DNA of 40,411 nt from positions 1 to 40,411 of the forward strand of contig JAADCS010000149.1 of assembly GCA_013154295.1 (NCBI GenBank), read 5' to 3'. The position numbers and the translations under genes were made by a program. How positions within the stretch are numbered: the stretch's first letter is position 1; the number at the start of each line of letters is the position of its first letter. Shown here piece by piece: positions 23,808 to 31,741 of this stretch. Below the pieces are notes generated by a model, which saw only the letters and a program-made list of their open reading frames with translations, did no database searches and was not told the origin of the DNA. The DNA is from Thermotogae bacterium. GTDB lineage: Bacteria > Hydrothermota > Hydrothermia > LBFQ01.

Positions 23808-26333
23808 CTAAAGGGTGGCAAGGGGGCGTTTAGGCTTGAAAATCGGTTCCTCGTCTTGAACGTTCGCTACCACGGTATCACCCTCTCTGATGTCCCCCGC
23901 TATTAGCAGCTCAGATAGGGGTTCCTCTATGTATTTGCGAATTACCCTCCGTAAGGGACGGGCTCCGTATTCAGGATCGTAACCTTTGTCTACCAAAAAT
24001 TCCTTGAAGTGAGGTGTAAGTTCCAGCTCTATGCGTTTCTCCGCCAACCTTCTCCGCAGATCTCTAAGCATTATATCCACTATTCGCAGCAGATCCATTC
24101 TCTCAAGGGGTCTAAAGATGATTATCTCGTCCAGACGGTTTATAAACTCCGGAGGCAACGTACGTTTTATCTCGTTCATCAAAAGAGCCTTGATGGAGGA
24201 AAAACTGTATTCGGAACCGCCGCTATCCACTCCAAAGCCCATCCTTCTGGCCTCTTTTATGCGTTTTACCCCTATATTGCTGGTCATGATTATTATGGTG
24301 TTTCGGAAAGAGACTCTTCTACCCAAACCATCGGTCAGTATACCGTCCTCCAAGACCTGGAGCAGAACGTTGAGCACTTCTGGATGGGCCTTTTCAATCT
24401 CGTCAAGCAGAACTACGGAGTACGGACGGCGCTTTACCGCCTCAGTTAACTGGCCTCCTTCCTCATAGCCCACGTATCCTGGAGGGGCACCTATAAGGCG
24501 GGATACGCTGTGCCTTTCCATATACTCGGACATATCAACCCTTATCAGGGCCTTCTCACTTCCGAACATAAACTCCGCCAAAGCTTTGGCAAGTTCCGTC
24601 TTACCCACACCCGTTGGCCCCAAGAATAGAAAGGAGCCTATGGGTCTTCTCGTATCCTTTATACCCGATCTGGCTCTTCTTATAGCTTTAGCCAAAGCCT
24701 CTATAGCTTCGTCTTGCCCCACCACCCTTTTACGGAGTTCCTCCTCCAAATGTAAGAGTTTTTTTGACTCATCGTAGGTTATCTGTGAAACTGGAATGCC
24801 TGTCCAACGGGCTACCACCTTGGCCACATCCTCCTCCGTAACCGTTGGGCGGTTGGCCTCTTCAAGCTGCTCTATCTTCTCAAGGAGCTCCCTCTCTTTT
24901 CTCTCAAACTGTTCACGGGCGGCTATACTCCTTCGGATGGAGAACTCTTTCAGGCGACGGACCTTTTCCAACTCCTCTTTGAGCAGTTCTATCTCATCCC
25001 TGGCATCGTTTCTCTCTTCCTGGAGTTTTACAGCGGCACCCGCTTCATCCATCAAATCTATTGCCTTGTCAGGTAGATTTCTATCGGTTATATACCTATC
25101 CGAGAGCTTAACTGCAGCCTCTATGGCCTCGTCGGTGTATCTCACTTTGTGAAACTCCTCATAGCGAGGTTTGAGATGGCGAAGGATTTCTATGGCTTCA
25201 TCCACGGTAGGCGGCTCTACGTATATCGGTTGGAACCTCCTTTCAAGGGCACCGTCGTGCTCTATGTGCTTTTTATACTCGTCTACCGTGGTGGCTCCTA
25301 TTATCTGGATCTGCCCCCTGGCTAACGCCGGTTTGAGGATGTTGGCCGCATCCAGCGCTCCTTCAGCCGCTCCTGCCCCCACCAAGGTGTGAAGCTCGTC
25401 TATGAAAAGAATAACATCAGGTGCGTTGGTGACCTCATTTATTATAGCCTTTATTCTCTCTTCAAACTGCCCTCTATATTTGGTGCCGGCTACTATGCCG
25501 GCTAGATCCAAGGCCACTATACGCCTGTTTTTGAGGACATCCGGTACGTCACCTTTAACTATCCTCTGGGCCAAACCTTCCACTATGGCGGTCTTACCAA
25601 CACCCGGTTCCCCAAGTAAAACCGGGTTATTTTTCTTCCTTCGCGAGAGTATATGAATAACCCTCTCTATTTCCCGCTCCCTTCCCACTACCGGATCCAA
25701 CTTACCTTCTCTGGCTAACTTTGTCAGGTCTACAGAAAACTGATCCAGGGTTCGAGTGTTGCTCTTTTTAGGAGGTGTTTTTATAGGGCGGCGACGAGGT
25801 CCTCCTACCCTACTACCTAGGGAAAACGGATTCGTAAAGTCGTAACCTCCGTAGGGGGAAATGTTGTCGTCGTGTTTTCCCATGTCCCTAAGGCGGATGA
25901 TCTCTTGTCTCACCCATTCGGGCGATATTCCGTATTTGTTACGGAGTAATTGGGATGGGAAGGAGTTCTTCTCCTCCACCAACCCAAGGAGTATGTGTTC
26001 CGTACCTATCTGATGGCTACCCAACTTTCTCGCTTCATCTACCGCTATGTTCAGAACCCGTTTTGCAGTAGCCGAAAGGGGAATCTCCTGATGGAAGGTT
26101 TTCCTTCTTGGGCCGCGGGTTAGCCCTCTCTCCAGCTCCTCACGGAGCTCATCCAGATCCACACCGAAGTTCGTAAGGATCACGTAGGCCATACTTTCTT
26201 TAAGACGGGTCGTAGCCAGGAGCATATGCTCAGCACTCATATAATCGTGGTTGAAGTTCATGGCCTCCTGGCGGGCTACCATTAGCAATCGCCGGGCCTT
26301 GTCGGTGAAGTTGGGAGTACCCATGAACATCAT
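23808..26333 (-). CDS. clpC: ATP-dependent Clp protease ATPase subunit ClpC
   Basis: Hsp100 unfoldase that feeds substrates to ClpP. Order of domains: a double Clp-N repeat (residues 8-145), a linker with a Gly/Arg-rich segment, AAA domain 1 with Walker [10 protein letters not shown] and Walker [12 protein letters not shown], and a short middle coiled coil. AAA domain 2 follows, with the Walker A motif GPTGVGKTE and Walker [13 protein letters not shown], and the C-terminal D2-small domain. The middle segment is far shorter than in ClpB, and the sequence [20 protein letters not shown] is ClpC-like. Length 841 is usual. The first ATG overlaps the TPR gene stop (ATGA). A later ATG at 26324 has TAGAAT seven bases upstream and starts [12 protein letters not shown], closer to family N-termini, so either may be used. 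Confidence 0.95.
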   Translation of the reverse strand: MMFMGTPNFTDKARRLLMVARQEAMNFNHDYMSAEHMLLATTRLKESMAYVILTNFGVDLDELREELERGLTRGPRRKTFHQEIPLSATAKRVLNIAVDEARKLGSHQIGTEHILLGLVEEKNSFPSQLLRNKYGISPEWVRQEIIRLRDMGKHDDNISPYGGYDFTNPFSLGSRVGGPRRRPIKTPPKKSNTRTLDQFSVDLTKLAREGKLDPVVGREREIERVIHILSRRKKNNPVLLGEPGVGKTAIVEGLAQRIVKGDVPDVLKNRRIVALDLAGIVAGTKYRGQFEERIKAIINEVTNAPDVILFIDELHTLVGAGAAEGALDAANILKPALARGQIQIIGATTVDEYKKHIEHDGALERRFQPIYVEPPTVDEAIEILRHLKPRYEEFHKVRYTDEAIEAAVKLSDRYITDRNLPDKAIDLMDEAGAAVKLQEERNDARDEIELLKEELEKVRRLKEFSIRRSIAAREQFERKERELLEKIEQLEEANRPTVTEEDVAKVVARWTGIPVSQITYDESKKLLHLEEELRKRVVGQDEAIEALAKAIRRARSGIKDTRRPIGSFLFLGPTGVGKTELAKALAEFMFGSEKALIRVDMSEYMERHSVSRLIGAPPGYVGYEEGGQLTEAVKRRPYSVVLLDEIEKAHPEVLNVLLQVLEDGILTDGLGRRVSFRNTIIIMTSNIGVKRIKEARRMGFGVDSGGSEYSFSSIKALLMNEIKRTLPPEFINRLDEIIIFRPLERMDLLRIVDIMLRDLRRRLAEKRIELELTPHFKEFLVDKGYDPEYGARPLRRVIRKYIEEPLSELLIAGDIREGDTVVANVQDEEPIFKPKRPLATL

Positions 26334-26950
26334 TCTACCCCTTTTAGGAGCTCAACTTTCCTTAGGAGCGCCTGAGCATCCTCCCTGTAAGCGGAGTCGT
26401 AATCATCAGTCAAACTCCGAAGAAGTTCTTCAGCATTCTTTAACCTTCCCTCGTTGAAAAGTACTTCGGCCCTACGGTAGAGGAAATAATCCTTTAAGCT
26501 TCGGTAGGCAGACCCTCTCTCACCCTCTCTAAGGAGATCCAGGGCCTCTTGCGGATTATCGGCATTCAACTTGAAGGAGGAAGCGTGAGAATAGTAAGCA
26601 CTCTTAAGGAGGCGATTTTTGGCCTTTTCGAGGAACCTTATGTAACCGGCAGCCGACTTCTCCTTCCCTTGGAAAAGATTGTAGAACATCAGATCCAGAG
26701 CGGCCATCTTTCCCCAAAAGGTGTTTGGATTGGAGGCAACCAAATCCTTTAAACGGTTTAGAGCGTATGGATCTCCTATCATAGCTCTGATGTAGAGGAT
26801 CTGAACCTCCTCCTCCTTACTCCGGCTATCCTGGATCACGCTGTAAAAATGGTACAGGATCCCGCTAATAATGATAGCCAGAACCGCGCCTCCAAAAACA
26901 ACGTTGCTCCTGTTTTTCTCTATCCATGCCCAAACCCGTTGCACATCCAT
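26330..26950 (-). CDS. Membrane-anchored TPR-like protein
   Basis: A 206-residue protein with a short cytoplasmic N-terminus ([16 protein letters not shown]), one membrane helix ([20 protein letters not shown]) and a periplasmic helical TPR-like domain up to the C-terminus. The layout matches the YfgM/TPR_21 type (single anchor plus tetratricopeptide repeats), a family that works with SecYEG and BamB-like factors in E. coli; that role is only an analogy here. The frame extends to 26983, but the ATG at 26950 has TATAAT nine bases upstream and directly precedes the anchor. It overlaps clpC by four bases, so the two are probably produced together. Confidence 0.75.
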   Translation of the reverse strand: MDVQRVWAWIEKNRSNVVFGGAVLAIIISGILYHFYSVIQDSRSKEEEVQILYIRAMIGDPYALNRLKDLVASNPNTFWGKMAALDLMFYNLFQGKEKSAAGYIRFLEKAKNRLLKSAYYSHASSFKLNADNPQEALDLLREGERGSAYRSLKDYFLYRRAEVLFNEGRLKNAEELLRSLTDDYDSAYREDAQALLRKVELLKGVE

Positions 26951-26959
26951 AGGGTCACT

Positions 26960-26965
26960 ATTATA
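26960..26965 (-). promoter_or_regulatory. TATAAT -10 box of the TPR-clpC operon
   Basis: TATAAT on the minus strand, nine bases before the ATG at 26950, and no ribosome-binding site. It predicts a leader of about two or three bases and sets the start. Confidence 0.55.
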
Positions 26966-26994
26966 CGGTAGGCTAACGTCCAAGAACCACCAAT

Positions 26995-27966
26995 CTACTG
27001 TTCAAATACCTTGGCCAAAACCTCGTCCAAAGGTGGGTCCGTGACGGTCAGATCGTCTATTTCATACCTGTCCATTATGTATCGCACACTGTCGAACACC
27101 TTTTCTTTCCTAACGATAAGTTTTACCTCTTTACCTTCTACTTCACTTATTTCTCCCAACTTTTGTAGATCCTCAAAGGGTATTTCGCCTTTAAACTCTA
27201 CATACAGGGCCTTGAACGGCATAACTCTCTCGGCCAGCTCGTACAGTTCACCGTCAAATATCAGGCGACCCCTATGTATCACCATGGCCCTATCGCATAG
27301 AGCCTCAATATCACCCATATAGTGGCTGGTTAGGATTATGGTGGCGCCGAACCGTTCGTTATACTCCCGTAGAAAGTTCCTTATGGAGATCTGAGCGCTG
27401 ACATCTAAACCCAACGTAGGCTCGTCCAAAAAGAGGACCTCCGGGTTGTGTATGAGAGCCGCTAAAAGCTCCGCCTTCATTCTCTCACCCAAGGAGAGCT
27501 TCCTAACAGGCTGGTAGAGGCGTCGTTCCACATCCAACATTTCGGCTAAAAGTTTAAGACGTTCTTTGAAAACATCTTCAGGTATCTCATATACGGCAGC
27601 GTTTATACGTAAGGAATCTATGGGAGGAAGATCCCATATGAGCTGCTGTTTTTGGCCCATAACCAGGGTTATCCTCCGGAGGAAGTCTCTGTGGCGGGTG
27701 AAGGGATCATATCCTAAAACCCTCACCTTGCCGGATGTGGGTTTTATGAGGCCTACCAACATCTTCATAGTGGTGGTTTTACCAGCACCGTTGGGACCTA
27801 AAAAACCAACTACCTCCCCTTTATTTATGCGAAAACTTATACCCTTGACCGCTTCCACGTCCTTATATCGTCTGCTAAAAACATACCTTATACTCTCCCA
27901 AAAGCCCTCCCCTCGTATGGGTACCCTATAAACTTTCCTGAGATTGGAAACTTCGATTACTACCAA
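26995..27966 (-). CDS. ABC transporter ATP-binding protein (ABC-2 / COG4586 type)
   Basis: A 323-residue ABC ATPase. Walker A GPNGAGKTTTMKM, the Q-loop region LVMGQKQQLIW, signature LSLGERMKAELLAAL, Walker B VLFLDEPTLGLD and the switch histidine LTSHYMGD are all present, with a C-terminal domain of about 90 residues. The N-terminal insert (GEGFWESIRYVFSRRYKDVEA) and the GQKQQLIWDLPP block are typical of the YbhF/COG4586 viologen-exporter-like branch, which pairs with ABC-2 membrane proteins. No permease gene is adjacent, so the substrate cannot be guessed. Start TTG at 27966 is tentative; no clear ribosome-binding site or -10 box fits. Confidence 0.9.
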   Translation of the reverse strand: MVVIEVSNLRKVYRVPIRGEGFWESIRYVFSRRYKDVEAVKGISFRINKGEVVGFLGPNGAGKTTTMKMLVGLIKPTSGKVRVLGYDPFTRHRDFLRRITLVMGQKQQLIWDLPPIDSLRINAAVYEIPEDVFKERLKLLAEMLDVERRLYQPVRKLSLGERMKAELLAALIHNPEVLFLDEPTLGLDVSAQISIRNFLREYNERFGATIILTSHYMGDIEALCDRAMVIHRGRLIFDGELYELAERVMPFKALYVEFKGEIPFEDLQKLGEISEVEGKEVKLIVRKEKVFDSVRYIMDRYEIDDLTVTDPPLDEVLAKVFEQ

Positions 27967-28023
27967 AACTTCTAACGTCCTTTTAAGTTGATTGATAGGT
28001 TATCGGGTTTGAGGGGTGGGTGC

Positions 28024-28233
28024 TTACTCCTCCTCCATCATCTTCATCAACTTCCTGCGGATCTTCCGCAGCTTCATAGCCTCCTTTTTCTTTCTTATCT
28101 CGGAGGGTTTTTCATATACGAGGTGCCTACGATAATCATTAAGTATCCCCTCACGACCTATCAGCTTTTTAAAGCGCCTCAACATGGACTCAAAGGTTTC
28201 ACCTTCCTGTTTCCTTACTCCAACCTTAGGCAT
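28024..28233 (-). CDS. rpsU: Small ribosomal subunit protein bS21
   Basis: A 69-residue, very basic protein matching bS21: MPKVGVRKQEGETFESMLRR at the N-terminus, RFKKLIGREGILNDYRRHLVY in the middle, then a Lys/Arg/Glu-rich helical tail. bS21 sits near the anti-Shine-Dalgarno region of 16S rRNA and promotes initiation. That is notable here because many genes in the window appear leaderless. ATG start with TATAAT nine bases upstream. Confidence 0.95.
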   Translation of the reverse strand: MPKVGVRKQEGETFESMLRRFKKLIGREGILNDYRRHLVYEKPSEIRKKKEAMKLRKIRRKLMKMMEEE

Positions 28234-28242
28234 AAGGCGGCG

Positions 28243-28248
28243 ATTATA
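28243..28248 (-). promoter_or_regulatory. TATAAT -10 box before rpsU
   Basis: Perfect TATAAT on the minus strand, nine bases before the rpsU ATG. It sits in the 27-base gap after the TetR-family gene. Confidence 0.6.
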
Positions 28249-28260
28249 CGGCCGACCAAA

Positions 28261-28854
28261 CTAACGGAGGAGCCCTTCAGTTAGCATACGAACCACCGCC
28301 TCCTCTACAGCTTCCACTTTACTCTTGAAGTCGGTTGGGTTATCAAAGAGATAGCGCATTGAACCGTATATGGCTCCGCGAATGGCGTGAGATATGGCAT
28401 CAACATCCCCACCAATGAAGACGCCATCTTCTTGACCCTGGACGATTATGGAGTTTAAGAGGGAAAAGTATCTATCTTTCCTCTTGAGGTATTCCACTAC
28501 GTTCATTCGCTTAGCCATGGATGAGAAAACAAAACTATAGACGAACCTTAAAAAATCCGGATTTTCCTTCACTTGGCGAAAATGCTCCCTTATCCAAATT
28601 TCCAGTCTCTCCTTGGGAGATTCTACACCTTCAAGTCTATCTTCAAGCTGTCTTAGAGCTTCCTCCTTTAGATATTGGAAGATGTTTATTATCAGATCCT
28701 CCTTGGATCTAAAGTAGAAGTAGAAGTAGCTCTTCGTCTTACCTATCGCCTTGGCCAAATCCTCCATACTCGTGTTATCTATACCTTTTTCTATGAAGAC
28801 ACGCATGGCCTTTAAAATTATCTCACGTCGCCTCTTCTCCCGCTGGCTCCCCAT
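28261..28854 (-). CDS. TetR/AcrR family transcriptional regulator
   Basis: A 197-residue repressor-type protein. The N-terminal helix-turn-helix is clear (IILKAMRVFIEKGIDNTSME, then DLAKAIGKTKSYFYFYFRSK), followed by an all-helical ligand-binding and dimer domain. Typical TetR length. It lies between a barrel-protein gene and rpsU. Its natural targets could be its own promoter, the neighbouring ABC ATPase or the RND permease elsewhere in the window, but no operator palindrome was identified, so this is only a guess. Start ATG has TAAAAT six bases upstream. Confidence 0.92.
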   Translation of the reverse strand: MGSQREKRRREIILKAMRVFIEKGIDNTSMEDLAKAIGKTKSYFYFYFRSKEDLIINIFQYLKEEALRQLEDRLEGVESPKERLEIWIREHFRQVKENPDFLRFVYSFVFSSMAKRMNVVEYLKRKDRYFSLLNSIIVQGQEDGVFIGGDVDAISHAIRGAIYGSMRYLFDNPTDFKSKVEAVEEAVVRMLTEGLLR

Positions 28855-28860
28855 GTAGTT

Positions 28861-28866
28861 ATTTTA
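28861..28866 (-). promoter_or_regulatory. TAAAAT -10 box before the TetR-family gene
   Basis: TAAAAT on the minus strand, six bases before the ATG. Transcription starting seven bases after the box would begin exactly at the A of ATG. Confidence 0.55.
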
Positions 28867-28872
28867 CGGGGG

Positions 28873-30195
28873 CTAAGGTAACATCCTCCATGCAAAACCA
28901 ACACCGAATGAGTAAGCATAAATCCGATGGGATATGGGAGGGATCTCGAAGGATACGTAACCATAGTTCAAATGCCCAAAGGCCCTTGAGAGCCTAAAAG
29001 AAAAGACGAAGCTTTCCGAGGCGTAGAACACACCCGCCTCCCATCGGGAAAATCTCTGGGCATGAAATCTCAGATCCAGGTTGAAGAATCCGCCGTACTG
29101 TCCTCCACCTCTAAGAGAGGCAAACACTCCTTCACCGGAGATCTTGGAGTTCAAGAACAGCCCTTCACGGGAATATCTGAACGTTAGAAAAGGGAACGCA
29201 CCTCCTCCTACCGAATAGCTGTGTATTGAGGTGGAATTTAGAGTATCGCGCACCGCGCCGGACGTTCTAAAACCCACCACGGCGCTTCCCTTAAGGATGA
29301 CGGTGTCGGAATCAGCGGAATATTCGGCGCTGAGGTCGTTGTTGAACAGATCACTTCGGATCCACTCATCCGTTAGAGAAATTATAACATCGTAGTAGGT
29401 GGAATCCCAAAAGGAAAGCGTAACCGAACGGTAAAACTCTCCTCCCAAACCAAAAAAAGCATTACCCACGCTTTTGCCTATTTGAAACCCCGCGTTATAT
29501 AGTAGGGTCGGTTCCATCTTGAAGGAGTATTCGTAGATACCCACATTCTCCTCGGCGAACTGGAAGGATAGATAGGCATCGTTCCTCACTCCCTCCAGAG
29601 AAAAGCTATCCTCGTAAATCCTATCACCAACGTATCTAACACTCCAGTTCCCCTCACCGGAAAAGCGACTTAGGTTCCCTTCTAAGGAAACGGTATAGTC
29701 TCCTAAACTACGGGATAGACCTAAGGTTATAGGCAGGTATGAAAAATCCGACTTCGATGACACTATGGGAAGTACACTGATCTTTCCCTTTACCCGCCAG
29801 GTTACAGGTATTTTTCCAGCTAAACCGTCCACCTCAACCGGCAGAAGCGTATCCGGAATCGTAGCATCTATATCTCCCCAGAGCAGCGTTGGGGGGGTTC
29901 CCTGGAGAGCGCTGGTTCCCAAGGGCGGAGTAGAGGTATGGGTACTGGGTAAGGCCAAATAGAGTCCCCATTCGGACGAGAGCATAACGGCCGTGTAAAA
30001 GCGCATCCCGTTAGAGACTTTAAAGGCGACCGGTAGGGTGTAGTTCTTCGGGAGGTCACGCAACAGAATCGGGGTTTGAAAGTTATCAATCTGGGCAAAG
30101 TAGAACCCAACACTGATGTAAGAAGTCTCCGGTGGAAACTCGTAGGTAAAAAGGGGAGGTGGGGGCGTAAAATAGAAGAGCGAAAATTCTACCAC
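28873..30195 (-). CDS. Predicted outer-membrane beta-barrel protein
   Basis: A 440-residue protein of barrel character with no recognised family. After the N-terminus, strand patterns start almost at once (TSYISVGFYFAQ). The chain continues with regular strands separated by short Gly/Asn/Ser turns (YSVGGGAFPFLTFRYSREGL, FFNLDLRFHAQRFSRWEAGV) and ends in short amphipathic strands before a basic-aromatic C-terminus. The N-terminus MVEFSLFYFTPPPPLFTYEF has no basic n-region and no long hydrophobic core. GTG start with TAAAAT six bases upstream, so the N-terminus is probably correct and the lack of a standard signal peptide is real. Confidence 0.62.
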   Translation of the reverse strand: MVEFSLFYFTPPPPLFTYEFPPETSYISVGFYFAQIDNFQTPILLRDLPKNYTLPVAFKVSNGMRFYTAVMLSSEWGLYLALPSTHTSTPPLGTSALQGTPPTLLWGDIDATIPDTLLPVEVDGLAGKIPVTWRVKGKISVLPIVSSKSDFSYLPITLGLSRSLGDYTVSLEGNLSRFSGEGNWSVRYVGDRIYEDSFSLEGVRNDAYLSFQFAEENVGIYEYSFKMEPTLLYNAGFQIGKSVGNAFFGLGGEFYRSVTLSFWDSTYYDVIISLTDEWIRSDLFNNDLSAEYSADSDTVILKGSAVVGFRTSGAVRDTLNSTSIHSYSVGGGAFPFLTFRYSREGLFLNSKISGEGVFASLRGGGQYGGFFNLDLRFHAQRFSRWEAGVFYASESFVFSFRLSRAFGHLNYGYVSFEIPPISHRIYAYSFGVGFAWRMLP

Positions 30196-30201
30196 GCGGG
30201 G

Positions 30202-30207
30202 ATTTTA
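30202..30207 (-). promoter_or_regulatory. TAAAAT -10 box before the 440-residue barrel gene
   Basis: TAAAAT on the minus strand, six bases before the GTG at 30195, between it and the smpB stop codon. It predicts a leaderless mRNA starting at the G of GTG. Confidence 0.55.
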
Positions 30208-30213
30208 AGGGCG

Positions 30214-30660
30214 TTAGTATTCACCTCGACGCATGGCCTTTTCCATATCGCGCCTCTTTATCTCTTCGCGCTTCTCGTACTTCTTCTTACCCTTGGCCAG
30301 ACCTACGATTACCTTTATCCATCCCCGTTTGTTTATAACCTTAAGGGGTACGGCGGTATAACCTCTCATCGTTATCCGTCCGATTATCCTATCTATCTCT
30401 CGCCGGTGCAATAGAAGCTTGCGCGGCCGTTTAGGATCGGGCTTAAAAACAGCGGTTTTATCGTAAGGGGCTATATGCATGTTGTAGATGTAAAGCTCGC
30501 CATCTTTGGGTCGTATGAAGGCCTCGGCTATACTCACTCTCCCCAACTTTACAGACTTCACCTCGCTCCCGAGCAGAACTATACCAGCCTCGTACGTTTC
30601 CTCTATGTGGTAATTGTGACGGGCCTTACGGTTCTCGGCTATCACCCTTTCGTAAGCCAT
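30214..30660 (-). CDS. smpB: SsrA-binding protein SmpB
   Basis: Delivers tmRNA to stalled ribosomes for trans-translation. The 148-residue product matches the family throughout: AENRKARHNYHIEETYEAGI, VLLGSEVKSVKLGRVSI, AEAFIRPKDGELYIYNMHIA, PYDKTAVFKPDPKRPRKLLL, then the GLAKGKKKYEKREEIKRRD tail. A TTG four codons upstream (30672) is an alternative start. The gene overlaps the end of the DUF2905 gene, so translation is probably coupled. No complete tmRNA gene is in the window, but a tRNA-like minihelix lies just upstream of the two genes. Confidence 0.96.
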   Translation of the reverse strand: MAYERVIAENRKARHNYHIEETYEAGIVLLGSEVKSVKLGRVSIAEAFIRPKDGELYIYNMHIAPYDKTAVFKPDPKRPRKLLLHRREIDRIIGRITMRGYTAVPLKVINKRGWIKVIVGLAKGKKKYEKREEIKRRDMEKAMRRGEY

Positions 30661-30878
30661 AGTGCAAGCCAAAGAATGATGTTCAAAAGGAGCGTAAGGA
30701 GAATGGATAGCAGCAGAGAGGTGCCCAAAGGTAAATAGACCTCAACGTTTCCAAATCGCAAGTGAAAATCAAGGGGTAGACTGGGAAACCTTAATCTGGA
30801 TAGAAACACAAAGATAAAACCTATCAAGATCAGAAACGCCCCTATCCATATGAAAAACTTTCCTAAGATTTCACCCAT
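30642..30878 (-). CDS. DUF2905 family small membrane protein
   Basis: A 78-residue membrane protein with two helices: IWIGAFLILIGFIFVFLS, and LGTSLLLSILLTLLLNIILW. Between them lies a short hydrophilic loop with LPLDFHLRFGNVEVYLP. The pattern (helix, LPxDxxxxxGNxxxYxPLxTS, helix) fits DUF2905. Function unknown. ATG start with AGGAGAG five bases upstream. The gene overlaps smpB, and the tRNA-like minihelix ends 13 bases before its start codon. Confidence 0.85.
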   Translation of the reverse strand: MGEILGKFFIWIGAFLILIGFIFVFLSRLRFPSLPLDFHLRFGNVEVYLPLGTSLLLSILLTLLLNIILWLALWLTKG

Positions 30879-30891
30879 AACTCTCCTAAAA

Positions 30892-30941
30892 TGAGCGGTA
30901 GAGGATTCGAACCTCCACTTTCATCCCCACATAACCGCCCA
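30892..30941 (-). ncRNA. tRNA-like minihelix (acceptor stem plus T-arm only)
   Basis: On the minus strand TGGGCGGT (30941-30934) pairs over eight bases with ACCGCTCA (30899-30892; one G-T pair). Inside it lies a canonical T-arm, GGAGG-TTCGAAT-CCTCT, directly stacked on the 3' strand as in a tRNA. The acceptor 5' strand and T-arm are joined by only about 17 bases, so there is no D-arm or anticodon arm. It could be a tRNA relic, the processed end of an unusual RNA, or a regulatory tRNA mimic in the leader of DUF2905-smpB. Confidence 0.55.
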
Positions 30942-30986
30942 CTAAAGTAATAATTCTAAAGCTGTAACGCTTCACTATAAAATCCT

Positions 30987-31658
30987 CTAGCTAGGGGCTT
31001 CCACAAGGAGAGGAGTATCATCCTGCGAGGAAGATAGTAGCTTTCCAGATCGGTCAAAGATCCATGCACCTCCCGGCGGAAAGGCATTGGTTACGAGCAT
31101 CGTGCTCTTAAACGTGCGCGCTTTCTGCGACATAGCTTCTATATCTTTCTCGTTCAACGGACCGTAGGGTGGGGAATACTCCATGGGTACCAGAAGATAG
31201 TCGGGCCTAACCCTCTTTATCTCCTCAGCTATCCTGTCGTTGTATAAGTCTCCGCAGATGATCATAGCTACCTTACCCCATGGGGTCTCTGCACCCTCGA
31301 GTTTTTCTCCACGGCAGAATCGCATGGGTTCCTGGAACTTCCTATGTTTGAGTATCACCCGCCCGTTAGGAGATACGAGCACTGCCGAGTTATAAACGCA
31401 ATCATCCGAGACCTCCAAGACGCCTGCAGCTATATAGACGTTAAATGAAGTGGCCGCCTCCTTAAGAAGATCCAAAATCGTTCTGTAGAGTCGAGCGGAA
31501 GAAAAGTCCCACATTTTAAAACCGGTAAGGAAGTACTCTGGAAAGACTACCAGTTCGGGAGCGTAATCCATTACCTCCCTCAAGAATCTTTCAAATTCCC
31601 TCCTGTTGTAATCGAACTTTCCCACTCTTACTTCCATAGGGATCAGCGCTACTTTCAT
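30987..31658 (-). CDS. Carbon-nitrogen hydrolase (nitrilase superfamily)
   Basis: A 223-residue amidase or omega-amidase-like enzyme. The Glu-Lys-Cys catalytic triad is visible as E41 (PEYFLTG), K107 (HRKFQEP) and C135 (IICGDLYND). The frame extends 21 codons upstream, but the extra part is low in similarity, and the family normally starts with a strand like MKVALIPMEVRVG, so 31658 is chosen. At 223 residues it is shorter than typical members (about 260-280). Substrate unknown. It is divergent from the thiolase gene and is followed by the tRNA-like minihelix. Confidence 0.9.
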   Translation of the reverse strand: MKVALIPMEVRVGKFDYNRREFERFLREVMDYAPELVVFPEYFLTGFKMWDFSSARLYRTILDLLKEAATSFNVYIAAGVLEVSDDCVYNSAVLVSPNGRVILKHRKFQEPMRFCRGEKLEGAETPWGKVAMIICGDLYNDRIAEEIKRVRPDYLLVPMEYSPPYGPLNEKDIEAMSQKARTFKSTMLVTNAFPPGGAWIFDRSGKLLSSSQDDTPLLVEAPS

Positions 31659-31724
31659 ACTAACTTTTAAGTTTAAGCCGGTTTTGTTTGTACGGTTTCC
31701 CCAACGTGGAAAGCATGCCACCTT

Positions 31725-31730
31725 TAGAAT
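31725..31730 (+). promoter_or_regulatory. TAGAAT -10 box before the thiolase gene
   Basis: TAGAAT, eleven bases before the thiolase ATG, without a Shine-Dalgarno sequence. It predicts a leader of four or five bases. Confidence 0.45.
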
Positions 31731-31741
31731 GAACGTAAGTT

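Noticed and set aside
30892-30974. A complete tRNA of about 83 bases starting near TGAAGCG
   Set aside because: The 5' strand pairs poorly with ACCGCTC, and no D-arm or anticodon stem can be built; the local GGGCGGT pairing is far better.
30892-31250. A tmRNA (ssrA) gene ending at the TTCGAAT element upstream of smpB
   Set aside because: A tmRNA of about 350 bases would run deep into the amidohydrolase coding sequence, and no GGGG...TTCGACG-type 5' end or tag frame is present. The acceptor partner lies only 35 bases away, forming a minihelix.
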